The notes under the pieces were generated by a model. That model ran no database searches. It was not told where the DNA came from and worked only from the letters and a program-made list of their open reading frames with translations. Shown here in pieces: positions 1 to 10,967 of a DNA stretch of 64,000 nucleotides (positions are counted from its first letter, which is position 1; each line of letters starts with the position of its first letter). Position numbers and translations under genes: made by a program. Origin of the DNA: Phialocephala subalpina (lineage: Eukaryota; Ascomycota; Leotiomycetes; Helotiales; Mollisiaceae); the NCBI GenBank assembly GCA_900073065.1, contig FJOG01000018.1, forward strand, positions 1,314,044-1,378,043, read 5' to 3'.

Positions 1-58
1 GACGGAAGTCGGCGTACATGAATCGAATTTACCACTGTCCCTGTCTCAATGACAAGCC

Positions 59-510
59 TCAAAAAAATTGCGAAGAAGCACTCGACCCATAGAAACCCGA
101 ATCCCTTGCCGGGTACTGTCGCGAGCTAGCGCTTGAGGCAGCATAGGAAGGTGCAGCAGCAGTCTGTCGAAATGCGCCTTGGTTTTCATAACCAGAGTGC
201 TGTTGTGGCCCTCCATATGTGGCGCCGGTTGTTTGTTGGTATTGATAGTTTCCAGCATTGGAGTTGTATCCGGAACTTCGGGGAGGGGTAGTGGACGAAG
301 GATATCTCATTTCGAGCTGTTGCTAGAAATGAGTAAGCATATGCTCAAGTGAAATAAAATATTTGGGAGAAAGTGTACTGGCCGAGGAGACTCTTGCGTC
401 TCACGATATGAGTTCTCCATGCGAGGGATTGTTCGTGAGCCTGACAGATTGCACACAATGATCTCCCCCGGTTTGCCGAAATATGGCTCTGCGTCGTCAA
501 GTCGAGCCAT
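59..510 (-). CDS. small Ser/Tyr/Gln/Gly-rich hypothetical protein
   Basis: Two exons on the minus strand (510-379 and 322-59) are joined in phase 0 by a 56-nt intron with a good donor (GTACAC), a CTTAC-like branch site and a TTTCTAG acceptor. The product is 131 residues. The N-terminal 44 residues are ordinary and mixed, starting MARLDDAEPYFGKPGE. The C-terminal half is low-complexity, rich in Ser, Tyr, Gln, Gly and Ala. No signal peptide or membrane segment is visible. I do not recognise the family. The splice junction is what makes this credible, because neither exon alone is a convincing gene. The MFS relic lies upstream in the same orientation and gives no functional hint. Confidence 0.55.
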
Positions 511-933
511 GTTGTGTTGAAAGTTGAATGTTAATGTTGTAGATGGCGAGGAAGAGGATGCTAAAAGGAGGAGAGCTCAACGAGGCTGCACGGTGTAATA
601 TAGATAGCAGAAATGCTCCGTGCTGAGAATGGCAGGTGTCTTCAGGCAACGCCTGAAACGTATGTCGATGGGTTTCTCACCATTCGATGCCTCACTGCGA
701 GTACTGGTAAGCCACGACCGCAATCATACAACAACGGTAAGTTGATATGTATCGTCAAAGTGACGAATCATGTGCGGTTGGACCACGTATAGAAAAGAGG
801 GCCGCTTGGCCATCTTTACTCGTCCGCTTAGGACCCACATATAACACATCGCTTCCGACTTACGCATATTGTGTTGGCAAGTTTCAGTCCCAAATGATAG
901 AGCGCAATAGAGTAGAGGATTTCGCCTCATATA
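511..933. other. intergenic, nothing recognised
   Basis: About 420 bases between the start of the small minus-strand gene and the 3' end of the MFS relic. It should hold the promoter of the former. Short ORFs here have no recognisable content. Confidence 0.5.
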
Positions 934-2531
934 CTAGCTTCCTTCCTCTTCTTGAGATATGCGAATGCCACTGGTCAAGAAACTCGAAGCGATGAACAGC
1001 CCTGCGCAAACCCTGCACGGTAAGCCGAGCCAGAACCCACCCAATTCGATTCCACGACGGAACGCCGAGGCCAAAATGGGACCAGCGACTATCATTCCTG
1101 TGCTCTGGGCGAGGGCGAGTGTCGTATTGAGGACTCCGACCTGATTTGGGGTCACGAGACCTGTCGCCAGGCTGCGAATTGCCGCGTAGAAGCCGCAACC
1201 TAATGCGAAGATGCAGACCCCAGGAATGAAAATAGCAGGATTTGAGGCTACTGCCATAAGCGTGGTCCCAAGAGCCAGTAGCCATGCGCTTCCTTGGGAG
1301 ATCCGAAAGACTTTGGTCAATGGTGACATGTGTCTGCTCAGGAAGACAGACAGTCGGGGTAAAAAGAGGAGCAAGGCGACTAGAGTAATGATGCCTTTGA
1401 GGGTTGTGAGCAAGCTGGCTCTTGCAATGCTCCAAGAGAAGCGCTTCGATACGTATTGAATCATAAGCCTGAGTGTCTGTTTCCCAGCACTGGCTATCAG
1501 GAATGCCAAGACGATGCAAAACGTGTTGGCATTCGTACGGATGAATGCCGTGTGGTGTTTGACGCTGTCCCACCTCTCTGTCCATGTGCTTCTCCAGCCA
1601 ACCTTAGGATCGTCATGTTCTGAAAGCTCGTTGTCGGTACTATTTTCAGCACTACTGCTCAACAGCGCTTGATATCGCCTCTCATAGCAATTTTTAGTTT
1701 CGGGCACAATCATAGCGGTCAACAGTCCAATCCCTTCGGCGACCACACCCAGAATGAACGGAAGCCACGGCGACCACGACATCAGAAAGATGTTGATCGG
1801 GGTAGCAAAGATTTCTCCAAGAATAATCGCCCCCGACACGACGAAGAATACAGTAGCGCTGTGCACACGTCAACATCTGAGGCTTGCACGCAACAGTGAG
1901 GCATAAGACGTCTGGATAACCTACCGCTTCTCCATCTCGAAAATGTCCGTGATCATAGTGTACACCATGGAAGTCGAAATCACTGAACCGCCGCCAAACA
2001 CTTGGAATACCGGCGTCACCCAGATTACCCACAATATGCATATGAATGGGATGTGGGCATTGTACCAATAAATCACACGAACCGCAAGCTCTTCCAGAAC
2101 GAGCCCCGCCAGACACATCACCAAAACCTGCTTACGTCCGACGCGGTCTGCTATGAAGCCGTACGGTAGAGCCAACACAATTCCAGGCAGTTGATCAAGC
2201 ATTTCCTTCCAGCCATTGAGAAGTACAAGCTCGCCTTAGACATAGAGCGACTTACACGGGTCATCACCTGCCAGAACATCATCACCGTGTAAACGCCGAC
2301 AAATGATCGACTCGAAGATGGACATCTGTGGAGCGACGGAAAGGTAGGCCCCAAAATCAATCGCGACAATCGTGATGCAGAGAAGGATCAGAATGCGTCC
2401 TGGGCGCCAGTGCTCGGAATTATTTGAGATTGGCCTTCAAATTTCAGCATTCGCTGGTTCGGCCAAACAGAGGTGAGGTCTCACGATCCTCAAGAGGAGG
2501 ATCACCAGATCTCACACTCGGTGGTTCCATG
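934..2531 (-). pseudogene. MFS transporter, probably disabled in its N-terminal part
   Basis: This encodes a fungal major facilitator superfamily membrane transporter of unknown substrate. A clear junction (donor at 1924, acceptor at 1859, phase 2) joins a segment with the MFS signature GFIADRVGRK (loop 2-3) to an uninterrupted C-terminal part of about 308 codons with several hydrophobic segments. The N-terminal part does not read through. After MEPPSVRSGDPPLEDRETSP, typical of an MFS cytosolic leader, there is an in-frame TGA. The next segment (EHWRPGRILILLCITIV and onward) is in another frame. A TAA at 2236-2238 sits inside the pattern DDPCKSLYV-stop-GELVLLNGW, where relatives usually have Gln before the x-E-L. 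The only GT-AG pairs that would remove this TAA are far too short (21-26 nt) or discard conserved residues. The simplest reading is a pseudogene with an intact 3' half. A sequencing error or a regulated non-canonical intron cannot be excluded. Confidence 0.6.
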
Positions 2532-3019
2532 ACAACAGAGGAGGCTACTCGAAGAGCGCGTTTGGATCGTGGAGAAAAGATGGACGAGGTTGAAAAAAGA
2601 AGATGACTTGTAATCTTGGAGCCTCAGGCACTAAGATGTCCCGCAGCGTGGGACATCATGGCAATGTGGGGCTCATCCTTCAGCGTCCGCTATCTTTAGC
2701 GTATTTCAGGCTTCTGCTCACTAATTCTTCTTCAGGCTTCATCATTAACTTCCATTCAATGCGGGGTAATTGGCGGGGTCAAAGGCGCTTGTAGGCAAGA
2801 CTTGAGTGAAATCTCATCTTACTAACGATTCTTAAATTATAAAATAGTCTGATCAAATTAAACAATTAACCATATTGTCCTCTCGTTCGACATGTCAGCC
2901 AGATAACTCAGAATCAGTCTGGTCTATAATTGCCAAGACACTCTCTACCGCGCTCAAAACATCAACATGGAAGAAGGGTCTGTTGACACCATACAGCGGT
3001 ACATTATTTGCTCTCACAC
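2532..3019. other. intergenic with a dispersed-repeat fragment
   Basis: This lies between the 3' end of the sulfate permease gene and the start of the MFS relic. Around 2694-2730 it holds TTTAGCGTATTT followed by TTTCAGGCTTCTGCTCACTA. Both pieces recur in swapped order near 19190-19240, so this is probably a scrap of a dispersed repeat. No gene is seen. Confidence 0.4.
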
Positions 3020-5533
3020 TCACATGACCCCCTTCTCATACGAAGGAATGCGAACACCAGGAACACTGGCCGTGATCTCGTCTTCCTTGCCCTGGTTCTC
3101 AACATCGCTCGCAGATTTCTCATTGCTCTGGCTGCTCGAAAGAGAGTCGTCAAAGTCCGCAACACTGATAATTGACTTCCAATTCAGGTCAGGGCTGTTG
3201 GATTTCGGGTAGCCGAAACCAGCACTGGCAAGTGCTCGCCTAGTCCAGCGACTGGTGATGTTTGCGAAGTGCCAGCCTACGGGTGATGGTGATGCATATC
3301 TATCAAGTTGTTTGCGAACATCGACGAGGTTCTGAACCGAGGAGACATCGACATTGTTGACAGCAGAGAAGTCTAAAATCACTGCGCGTAGGATTGGAAG
3401 ATGGGTCCTGACTTCCGCTGGTTGACCTCGACGTGGTCCAGGATCATTCCAGGGTCGGTCCTGCTCATTGTTAGTAATGTCCTGACAAATGTAGGACAAT
3501 ATCAACGTACACCTAGCTTCACGTAATTGTCCAAAGTCGTGCGTCGGGTGTGCTCGAAAATGTAGCTTGTGAAATGCTCCATATAATGTTGCGAGTTGGG
3601 GTAGTTGTAGCCTTCGCTGAATCGATAGATGAAGACGCCGGGGTGCGGTTGCTCCAGCTTGACGTTTGGATTAGAGCCGTCCTTTCGATCGAGAGGTAAG
3701 AAAACGTCTCGTATTGGACCTGCTGGCGAGTTATTGTTGGTGCTGATGCTGATACTGTTCAATCCAGTTCCAGGCTTAACGTCATCCAACTTGGAGAGAC
3801 TTTCTTGTACAAGAGGCTGTATCCTCGCTCGGCCGATGAAGCGACCTTTGGCCTTAGAGAGGCGGAACAGTAGGAGTGCGCCTGAAGTAGCGATCGTAGC
3901 ATAGATGCCATTCTCAATGTTTGTAAAGAGTGTTACAAAGACACCAATAAAGAAGATCGGAACCTCGAGGGGAGAAACCTCCCAAAATTGATAAACGACA
4001 TTGGGCGGGGTAATCAAGTCTCCGACGGCGTGAATGATGACAGCTGCGAGACTGCTCATCGGAATAAAGAAGAAAACAGCAGTCAAGGCATAAAGTGCCA
4101 GTAAAACCACGATCGCAGTGAACACTCCTGCAAGTGGCGTGCGGACGCCGGCTTTTGCTTTGATTGCTGTTCGAGAGAACGAACCGGTTGCGGGGTAGCC
4201 GCCGAGGAAGGGACCGAGGACATTTGTAAAACCGATCGCGACGAGCTCCTGTGACGGGTTTATTGTGTAGTTGTTGATGCGGCCGAATGACTTCGAAATG
4301 GCGATATGTTCGATGAGGAGCACAATGATGGTGGCCGGAAGCTCGCTCGCAAAAGCACTGATGGTTCTTGATTCCATCTTTGGGGTGCCAGCATGTTGAA
4401 ATCCTATCAGAGGGTTAGCGTTGTTCTCCAACTTTGATTCCAATCAATGAACTCTACCTCTTGGGACTTTTCCCAGGATCTTGAAGTGAGCTTTCTTAGC
4501 ATCTTTGGCATTACGGTTAACGAGCCAGCTGATTAAGATGTATAACAGCATGACAAAGGCAATTCGAAGAGTAGACAAGAAGAAGAATGTCTTCTTCCTG
4601 TTAGGAAATCGTCTGGACAAGAACTCGAAGCCGAATCGAATGAAGTACAGCATGAACAATGCAGTCACTCCCATCGCAGCATCATGTCGGGCATTTGGGA
4701 TTGCTTTCAACGTGTTGATGAAGACTTCGTATGCAGGTCCTCGGTTGTTTATGTTGGGAATGCCCAACAAAGCGGGAATCTGACCAACTCCGATCGTGAT
4801 TGCGGAGCCAGTCATGAAAGCAGTGATTGCTGTCAAAGAGATCCATTCCACGATCCAACCAATTCGGGCAAGGCCAATGAATAATACCACACATCCTGAG
4901 ATCAAGGCCAGCGTTCTTGCGATCTCTTCAGCTGGAATATCTGCATGTTTATCCTGGACCTTGATCACGATATTCCCGACTAGGGTGGACATGACTGCGA
5001 CGGTCTGGTCTCTGCTTAGCTTGACTCCGTGCCTCCTCATTGAATAGGATCACTTACCCCGATTGTGATATCTTTGGACGTAGCAAATGCCCAGTATAGA
5101 ATGAATCCGACAAAGGAAGTGTAGAGCCCGTACTCAGGAGGAAGTTTCGCCAATAGAGCATATGCCATGCCCTGCGGGACCACAACGGCCCCGACCGTGA
5201 GACCTGTTTTGCGTCAGTGATTTCAGCGAAATTTGGGATCAGAGGCTTACCCGCAATGAGATCTCCTGTGAGCCATTGGACGTTGTATCGTGTGATCCAG
5301 GCGAGGAAAGGGAAAAGTTCCTTGAAATAAGTCTTCACGTTGCGGCCAGTAGGAACAATCTCTCGTAACCAATCTGCAGTAGTTGGCTCTTTCTCGACGA
5401 AGCTCTCGACGCTCGATCCTGAAGTAATGGATTGCCTTCTTGCATAATCCTCGCTTGCATCTTGTCGGTAGTTGAGATTGATCAAAAGCCCTTTCGCCAA
5501 GGTGTGTCCAATCTTGTCGCTTGTTGATGCCAT
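3020..5533 (-). CDS. SulP-family sulfate permease with C-terminal STAS domain
   Basis: This is a plasma-membrane sulfate/anion transporter of the SulP/SLC26 family, resembling fungal high-affinity sulfate permeases such as Neurospora CYS-14 and yeast Sul1/Sul2. Five exons read MASTSDKIGHTLAKG through KGVM, about 800 residues. The N-terminal cytosolic part leads into the first family block (TGDLIAG/LTVGAVVVPQGMAYA, with LPPEYGLYTSFVG). FATSKDITIG, VAVMSTLVGN and the long hydrophobic domain follow. The second family motif is seen in GFTNVLGPFLGGYPATGSFSRT. The C-terminal part carries the STAS domain (VILDFSAVNNVDVSSVQNL), where the DFSAVNNVD stretch is the usual nucleotide/interaction loop. Introns lie near 5250-5204, 5060-5020, 4452-4405 and 3512-3456. 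The second may be only 38 nt, so its edges are uncertain. All domains appear intact. Expression is probably under sulfur control (Cys3/MetR type), but no site was identified. Confidence 0.9.
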
Positions 5534-6413
5534 ACTGGAAAGAGTCTCGCCAATTATTGGTAGCCTCTATGACCACGCGAGTATTCTGCAGGCCACAGTG
5601 TGCTCTACTTATATGATATCCCTCATGAGAAGGCAAAGCAATATGGTAAAATGACACCACCAACCCCCGCGGAACCAGCATATGCACCGAAGGCGGGAGC
5701 TCCCCTTTTCTTTTTCCTTTTCAGAGTTTGCCGTCTGTGCACAGCTCATTGCTGCTCATATGGGGAAACACCGATGCATGGTAGTCGAAAGGTGGTGATG
5801 TCCGTCCCAGCGTCAGTGTGGCAAGACATTCGGCCTGTCCATTGCCACTCAAAACACAGCGAACAAAGGTACCAAGCATTCTAAAAATGAGGCAATCGAC
5901 GCTAGATCTTGCGTCTTCGTACCAAGGACTTGGTACATATTGTCATGCCAGGACGAGGGTCGTCAGTCGCGCGCCGAGAACATCCTCAAACTTGGCGCGT
6001 CTGTCAACCAATAACATTCCTCGAGCCACCCTCTCATTGATGACTTCAACGACCTGGAAACTTTAGGTGGTCTTCGTTGCATCACCTTCTAACATACAAC
6101 ATCGCAAAAAGCTCTGAAATCAATTATCTTGGAAGCCCGTTCAATTCGTAGATTCTTTCTGATGGTCCCTCACCAAGCTCGCCCAGTCTGCCTAGGCTTG
6201 GCCAATTCGCATGGTAAAGGACACAGCCCAATCGACCGACAGACTTTTGATATCGCAGAATTCAATGGGAAAGCCAAAGCTCGAGAACAAAAAAGCCATA
6301 ATAGAGCAATATCTGGCGTCAATGTCGAGCATTTCAGGTCGTGAGGATTGAAGAGTTAATTGAGAGCCTTGCCTATTATCTCTTCCCCCACGACTTTGAA
6401 CTAAGCGCCTAAC
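5534..6413. other. divergent promoter region
   Basis: About 880 bases between the divergent starts of the sulfate permease (minus) and the arrestin-like gene (plus). It must contain both promoters. A small palindrome, GTACCAAG-GA-CTTGGTAC, lies near 5919-5936. Short ORFs here have no recognisable content. Confidence 0.5.
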
Positions 6414-7860
6414 ATGAAAGCCACAATCCAGCTAGATCGACCGATTGGAGCTCATAGCCTTCCCTTTACTTCTACCGATTACGTGAGTGGAACTGTCCAT
6501 CTCATTCTACACCGGGACGATGCAGTATCAAGGATTACACTTGAACTTTCAGGTATGCCTAGCCTACTCTCGTATGTCATCGATGGGGTCAGTACATGAC
6601 TCTAATTGCTTCTTCAAAGGAACTCTGCACAGCTGTGTAGTTGCAGTCGCAACAAACCCTCTTGACGGAACCTTAGAAGCTGTGGACAGTCACAAGGTGC
6701 GACACCGATCTTTTTCTCTGGCACTTCATTGTTAGCGGTAGTTTCTCATGGCTTACAGAACAATGAACATAGCTCTTCGAGAAATGCCTCACCATTTTCC
6801 CTCCTCGTGACATCCCCATATCTCCGAAAGGCTTCTCCTTGTCTAAAGGCACAAGGGCATTTCCATTCCAGATTCGCCTTCCCATACTCTCGACCTGCCA
6901 TAGCACCAAGGATTGGATCGCACACTGCAATACCACTCTGCCTCCGTCGTTCAAAGTACAGGTGCAGAACAATGTGGCCAGAAGCGAAATGAAGTACTAC
7001 CTCAAAGTGAAGATCGAGCGACCTGGGCGGTTCAGGCCTGATATTACTGAACTGCAAGAACTCAAGTTCACGCCTCTTGACCCCTCTCTGCCTCCTCCCA
7101 TGTTACGGTCTTTCCATAGCAAAGGCAGCCGATATTTGTCCCAACAGCCTGTGGGTGCCAGTACTTCCCTGTCGCGAACAACAGTGCCACGTCTGGATAG
7201 CCGCATGGTAACGCTCGAGGCAACTCTGCCCTCACCTGCCATCATCTATACCAAAGGTTCTCTGCCTCTTAAAGTCTCTGCCGTTGTGGAACAAGGAGCG
7301 ACACATTTGACACCGCCCATTTGGTTATATACACTCTACGTGATTCTACGAACTGAGCTCACTGTAACTGTTGGACCAAATTCAACAACCTGGCCAGTAC
7401 TCCACGAACTCATCAATGTCTCCGGACTCGATACTGAGCTCCAAAACGAGCCTCCTGTTGAGCTTAACGATGATCTCTGGAAAGACTGTGTCGTTCCAGA
7501 TGTGACACCTAGCTTCACAACATGCACTCACATGCAACAACACTTTCTTGTGGTTACCGGTGGATTCTCATACGGTGATAATGGACCGATACAGGTAAGT
7601 GAGCATCCAATGAGGAACACTGAACTGCAACGCTAACCATATTCGCTCTCTCGCAGACAATCAAAACTACAATCAACATTGACATACATTCCGGCATGAA
7701 GCCTGCACCAAATTTAACAGATGGCGGAGAGTGGGAACAGGCCATGGACTCTGAGCAACTGCCATTCATACCTTGGCGACTTGGGTCAGAGAGGCATCTG
7801 GGTATCCTAGGGCGATCAAGTTCTATGTCGAGGAGGACTCCACCACCTGTATACTATTGA
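6414..7860 (+). CDS. arrestin-fold (alpha-arrestin-like) protein
   Basis: Four exons (6414-6552, 6620-6696, 6773-7594, 7657-7860) give 413 residues with all junctions in frame. The beginning (MKATIQLDRPIGAHSLPFTS, then DYVSGTVHL) and the block LFEKCLTIFPPRDIPISP with KGTRAFPFQIRLP are typical of the arrestin N-terminal sandwich in fungal proteins. There, a charged strand leads to a Pro-rich LFPP-type loop and then to F-P-F-x-I/F. The second half (residues about 200-350, beginning near SRMVTLEATLPSPAIIYTKG) fits the arrestin C-terminal sandwich. Fungal arrestins are cytosolic adaptors that often recruit Rsp5-type ubiquitin ligases to transporters. I see no clear PPxY motif here; the C-terminal PPPVYY is only reminiscent of one. 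The adjacent sulfate permease is a tempting cargo, but there is no evidence for that. It ends RRTPPPVYY followed by TGA. Confidence 0.75.
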
Positions 7861-8746
7861 AGCCTGAAGCAGGCCCTCGTATGGTGCCTTCCCCCCTCCC
7901 TCCAGAAAAAGAGTCTTTTAGATGAGCAAAAACATAATCAGAAACGTCTCCCTCCGACACGAAACTTAAAACAAAAGGGGAAAATAACGAGAAAGGCTCT
8001 TCAAAAGGTTGCTAAAAACGACTGAATCATTCCACGTGGCAGTCTTTGTATTGAGATTAACTTTGGTACTCAAGGCCGCGGATAAATACTCCGGACTTCA
8101 GGATGCGAATGTTGGCTGCAAGTGACACGTGATCCCCAATCTCGATGCTTCATCTGGAGTGAGGACTGGAGGCGGTCGAGTCTATCTCTGACGATAATGT
8201 TTTATTTTATTGCCACAGAGGAGTTCGACTTTCGTTCTGGATCAAACGATAGAACCTTCGGTCGCCAGGTTTCGGTAGCTTGCACCGAGTGAGAGCGTGG
8301 CGGCGTGGGGCGGGATGCCACCGACGGCAGATGAACGATGAAAAGGCATGCTTCGAAACAAGATCCGATGGCCTGCGCATCTTCTGCGTGGTAGAGCAGG
8401 TAATTGAGGTGGAAGTTGTGCTCATGGTGGGTTGACCGAAATGTATTTCTGAGAGACTGAGACTTTGAGGTGGGTGGAGCTGGAACGCGCGCTGGAAGGA
8501 GCCTCTTGATGGAGAATCTATGATGAGCTGGACGCCTCAAGGAGGGCTTGTCGGATGAAGTTTGAAATGAAGACGAACATTTTTTGGAAGCTGAAGAGTT
8601 CTTCGGCGGTTGAAATTTAATTACTTATTTCCATCATTTATAGTCTCAGGCTGCTAGAGTCGAAAGCACATGTCGCCCAAAAGTAAATGTTCACTTTATA
8701 AGCGACATTAGGGAATAAAAGCTCCTTCCCCCCGGCCCCCAAAATG

Positions 8747-8850
8747 CCCGATACCTTGTGAAGGGTCACGACGAAAACTACAGGGAAGATCAAAAAGAGC
8801 ATTCCCGAAACCTTGAGAAGGGGACACGACGAGAAGTTGTACCCTACTTT
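8747..8850. repeat. imperfect tandem duplication, period about 57 bp
   Basis: Two diverged copies start CCCGATACCTTGTGAAGGG (8747) and CCCGAAACCTTGAGAAGGG (8804). Each is followed by a CACGACGA word. The origin is unknown; it may be part of a degenerate mobile element. Confidence 0.6.
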
Positions 8851-8904
8851 CCGCCGTGGTAGGATCTTAAAATCACGTGAGCTTTTAAAGTAGCTTTTAG
8901 CCAG

Positions 8905-8940
8905 GAGACAGAGGTATTGTGAGAGACAGAGGCATTGTGA
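8905..8940. repeat. 18-bp tandem duplication
   Basis: GAGACAGAGGTATTGTGA (8905-8922) is followed directly by GAGACAGAGGCATTGTGA (8923-8940). They differ by one transition. Confidence 0.85.
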
Positions 8941-9356
8941 TTTAGCTAGCCGCGCTGCGAGCGCCAGCCTTAGAATAAAGTGCTTAACTTACTTGAGACT
9001 TAGAAAGACCTCGAGTTAAAAAGGACCTAGAGTTTGTTTCCGGCTAGGAAGGGCGCCTGCGCCCCCTACAATCTCTGAGTCGTAATATCAGCTGACTTAT
9101 CTGAGCGAAAGTACTACGCTCTATAAGGCTAGTGGCGCACGTAGGCTTAGTAATAATAAGATAAGGCTTAAGACTACTCGAATTTCTCAAAAATAAGACT
9201 AAGCCTCGCTCTTCCTAGTCGACTTTGGATTCGAGGGCTAAGCGTGGAGCCACGTTTATCAACCAATTTCTGGATCCTCTGCTACTTCACAAGCAACCTC
9301 TTTTGAGATCGAAGTCAATTTCCTCACAGACCGAACAAAACAACAACAACAACAGA

Positions 9357-10280
9357 ATGTCGTCAAAGAAGAGAAAAGCTACCGATAACGTTCACTGTTG
9401 CGAATGTCCACAACATCGAAGGCCAATTGATTGTGAAAGTCAAGCAAAGCAAGAGCACCACATATCAATCATGCAAAGGTGAGTTTATATTATCATTCCA
9501 ATCACTCATTGACTGAACCAATCTGACACACAAAGGATCACTGTTGGTGGTAAAATAATTTGCATATTCATGGTAAAAGACAAGCAAGGCTTTACAGTCC
9601 ACAAGGATCTCCTCGCTCTCCATTCCGGTTACTTCAGAAACCGATTCCGTGATGCCGAAGAAGACGAAAAGTTCGAGCTCCAAGATTTCAAAGCAGCCAC
9701 TTTCGCCGACTTCCATGCTTGGTTGTACAGTGGCATATTCCTAGATGCCAAAGACCTCGTTACTTCAATGTCTAGTCAAGAAACCTGGGCCCTAGGCAGC
9801 TTTCTCAAGGCACCTGCTTACCAAAACCATTGCATGGATCTTATGCGCAATGATTTCAGAAGCCATTACGGAACCACGAGAGACTACAAGAGAGTGCTTA
9901 TTGAGGACATTGAGTCGGCCTACAATCACACCAGCAAAGGCTCGTTACTTCGGGTATTCATGGTTGATCTGGTATGTAGCAAGGACGTCTGGGGCACGCT
10001 GCCCAAGGGTAGCACGGAACAGAAGGAATGGGAAGCACTCAGTGAAAACAACACCGATTTCAAACGCGACACGTTAACGAGGTTACCCCAGCCCTGGCTC
10101 GGGACATTTCCTTGGGATGAGCAATACCGGGAAGGCTATTTGGAGGACGAGGAGCGTCTGGATGAAACCTGGGAGAAACTTATTTTAGCCAGCCGATCAC
10201 TTTCTGATATCGAGGAGGCAGCCAGGACTGGAGAGGTCAAAAGCATTATTGAGCTTGCACATCTTCGAGGCAACAAATAG
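9357..10280 (+). CDS. BTB/POZ domain protein, tandem paralog A (open)
   Basis: Two exons (9357-9478 and 9536-10280, phase-2 junction) give 288 residues. Exon 1 encodes a basic leader (MSSKKRKATD), a Cys/His cluster (CCECPQHRRPIDC) and a stretch ending HHISIMQR at the splice site. Exon 2 is a BTB/POZ domain, a dimerisation and protein-interaction fold. The family block is FTVHKDLLALHSGYFRNRF, followed by ATFADFHAWLYSG. After BTB comes a helical part (SAYNHTSKGSLLRVFMVDLV), a shared signature FPWDEQYREGYLEDE and a C-terminal IIELAHLRGNK. The same layout, including the intron position and phase, recurs in loci B-E downstream on the same strand. Many fungal BTB proteins of this size are uncharacterised, and a role as a Cullin-3 adaptor is only one possibility. 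There is no signal peptide or membrane segment. This copy has no defect that I can see. Confidence 0.85.
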
Positions 10281-10967
10281 GCAAGAAGGACAGTGGGAGT
10301 ATTTTGGGGTGTGGTTTTTTAATTTGGGCGCCACTTGCAGAGCCAGACTTGGACTTGAAGTCTAGAGCTGAATCCCTTTTCTTGGAGCTCGACAATGCTG
10401 TGGAAACGGGAGGCTGGGATGGGTATAACTCATCTTGATTCGACCTTTGAAACGGGGATCTAGTTTCTCTTTATCTCGAGCAGGTGATTAAAGAAAATGA
10501 AGACTTACCTCCTAACCTGTAGTCAAATTCACTCGAGAGCTAACTAGCTCGTGGCTACCTTTGTTGACCACCAGAGTTTCTATGGCTTCGTAGATCTAGC
10601 GCCTTAAGAATTATTTATTGTATTGTCTATCATGTGCTAGTGATCGCATAGCACGTTCTTGCCTCATGTCCTGCAGGACCTAGAAAAGGCAAGAAAGGTT
10701 TGCTGGAGCATCCAGGAAGCTTCACGTGACACATCTCGCTAATTAGATAGTGGCTGAAGCAAACGCAAAACCCCAGCCTCTTTCTTTTCTGAACTTCCCA
10801 TCATCACGAGGCGTCCCTCCTTTTCCATTTTCGAGGCCAAGAGCTGTCTTTAAATGGTCAAGCTCACAGTAGGAGCAATCGGAAACCGATCTTCTATCGA
10901 ACGACTGACAACTATTTGACCCCGGTCCGATCATTTCACTCCGTCACCTTGGAAGATAACAAACGGG
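10281..10967. other. spacer between BTB paralogs A and B
   Basis: About 690 bases without a recognisable gene. It holds the 3' region of A and the promoter of B. Confidence 0.5.

Larger units (their letters stand above)
7861..9356. other. intergenic, repeat-rich spacer
   Basis: About 1.5 kb with no convincing gene. The part from about 8640 on holds short tandem duplications (listed separately). The stretch 8940-9220 is full of CTTAG/CTAAG and TAATAA words, resembling a repeat worn down by C-to-T mutation. The BTB array starts directly after it. Confidence 0.4.

Noticed and set aside
884..1585. 233-codon minus-strand ORF overlapping the MFS gene
   Set aside because: It is a frame shadow of the MFS coding exon; composition is random and there are no family motifs.
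2210..2290. A 21-26 nt intron to rescue the MFS frame
   Set aside because: Far below the size of the well-supported introns here, and it would delete or misplace conserved residues.
3020..7860. Functional pairing of the sulfate permease with the neighbouring arrestin-like protein
   Set aside because: Alpha-arrestins do regulate transporters, but adjacency alone is not evidence in a fungal genome.
8202..8540. 112-codon minus-strand ORF
   Set aside because: No recognisable motif, junction or context. It lies in a repeat-rich spacer.
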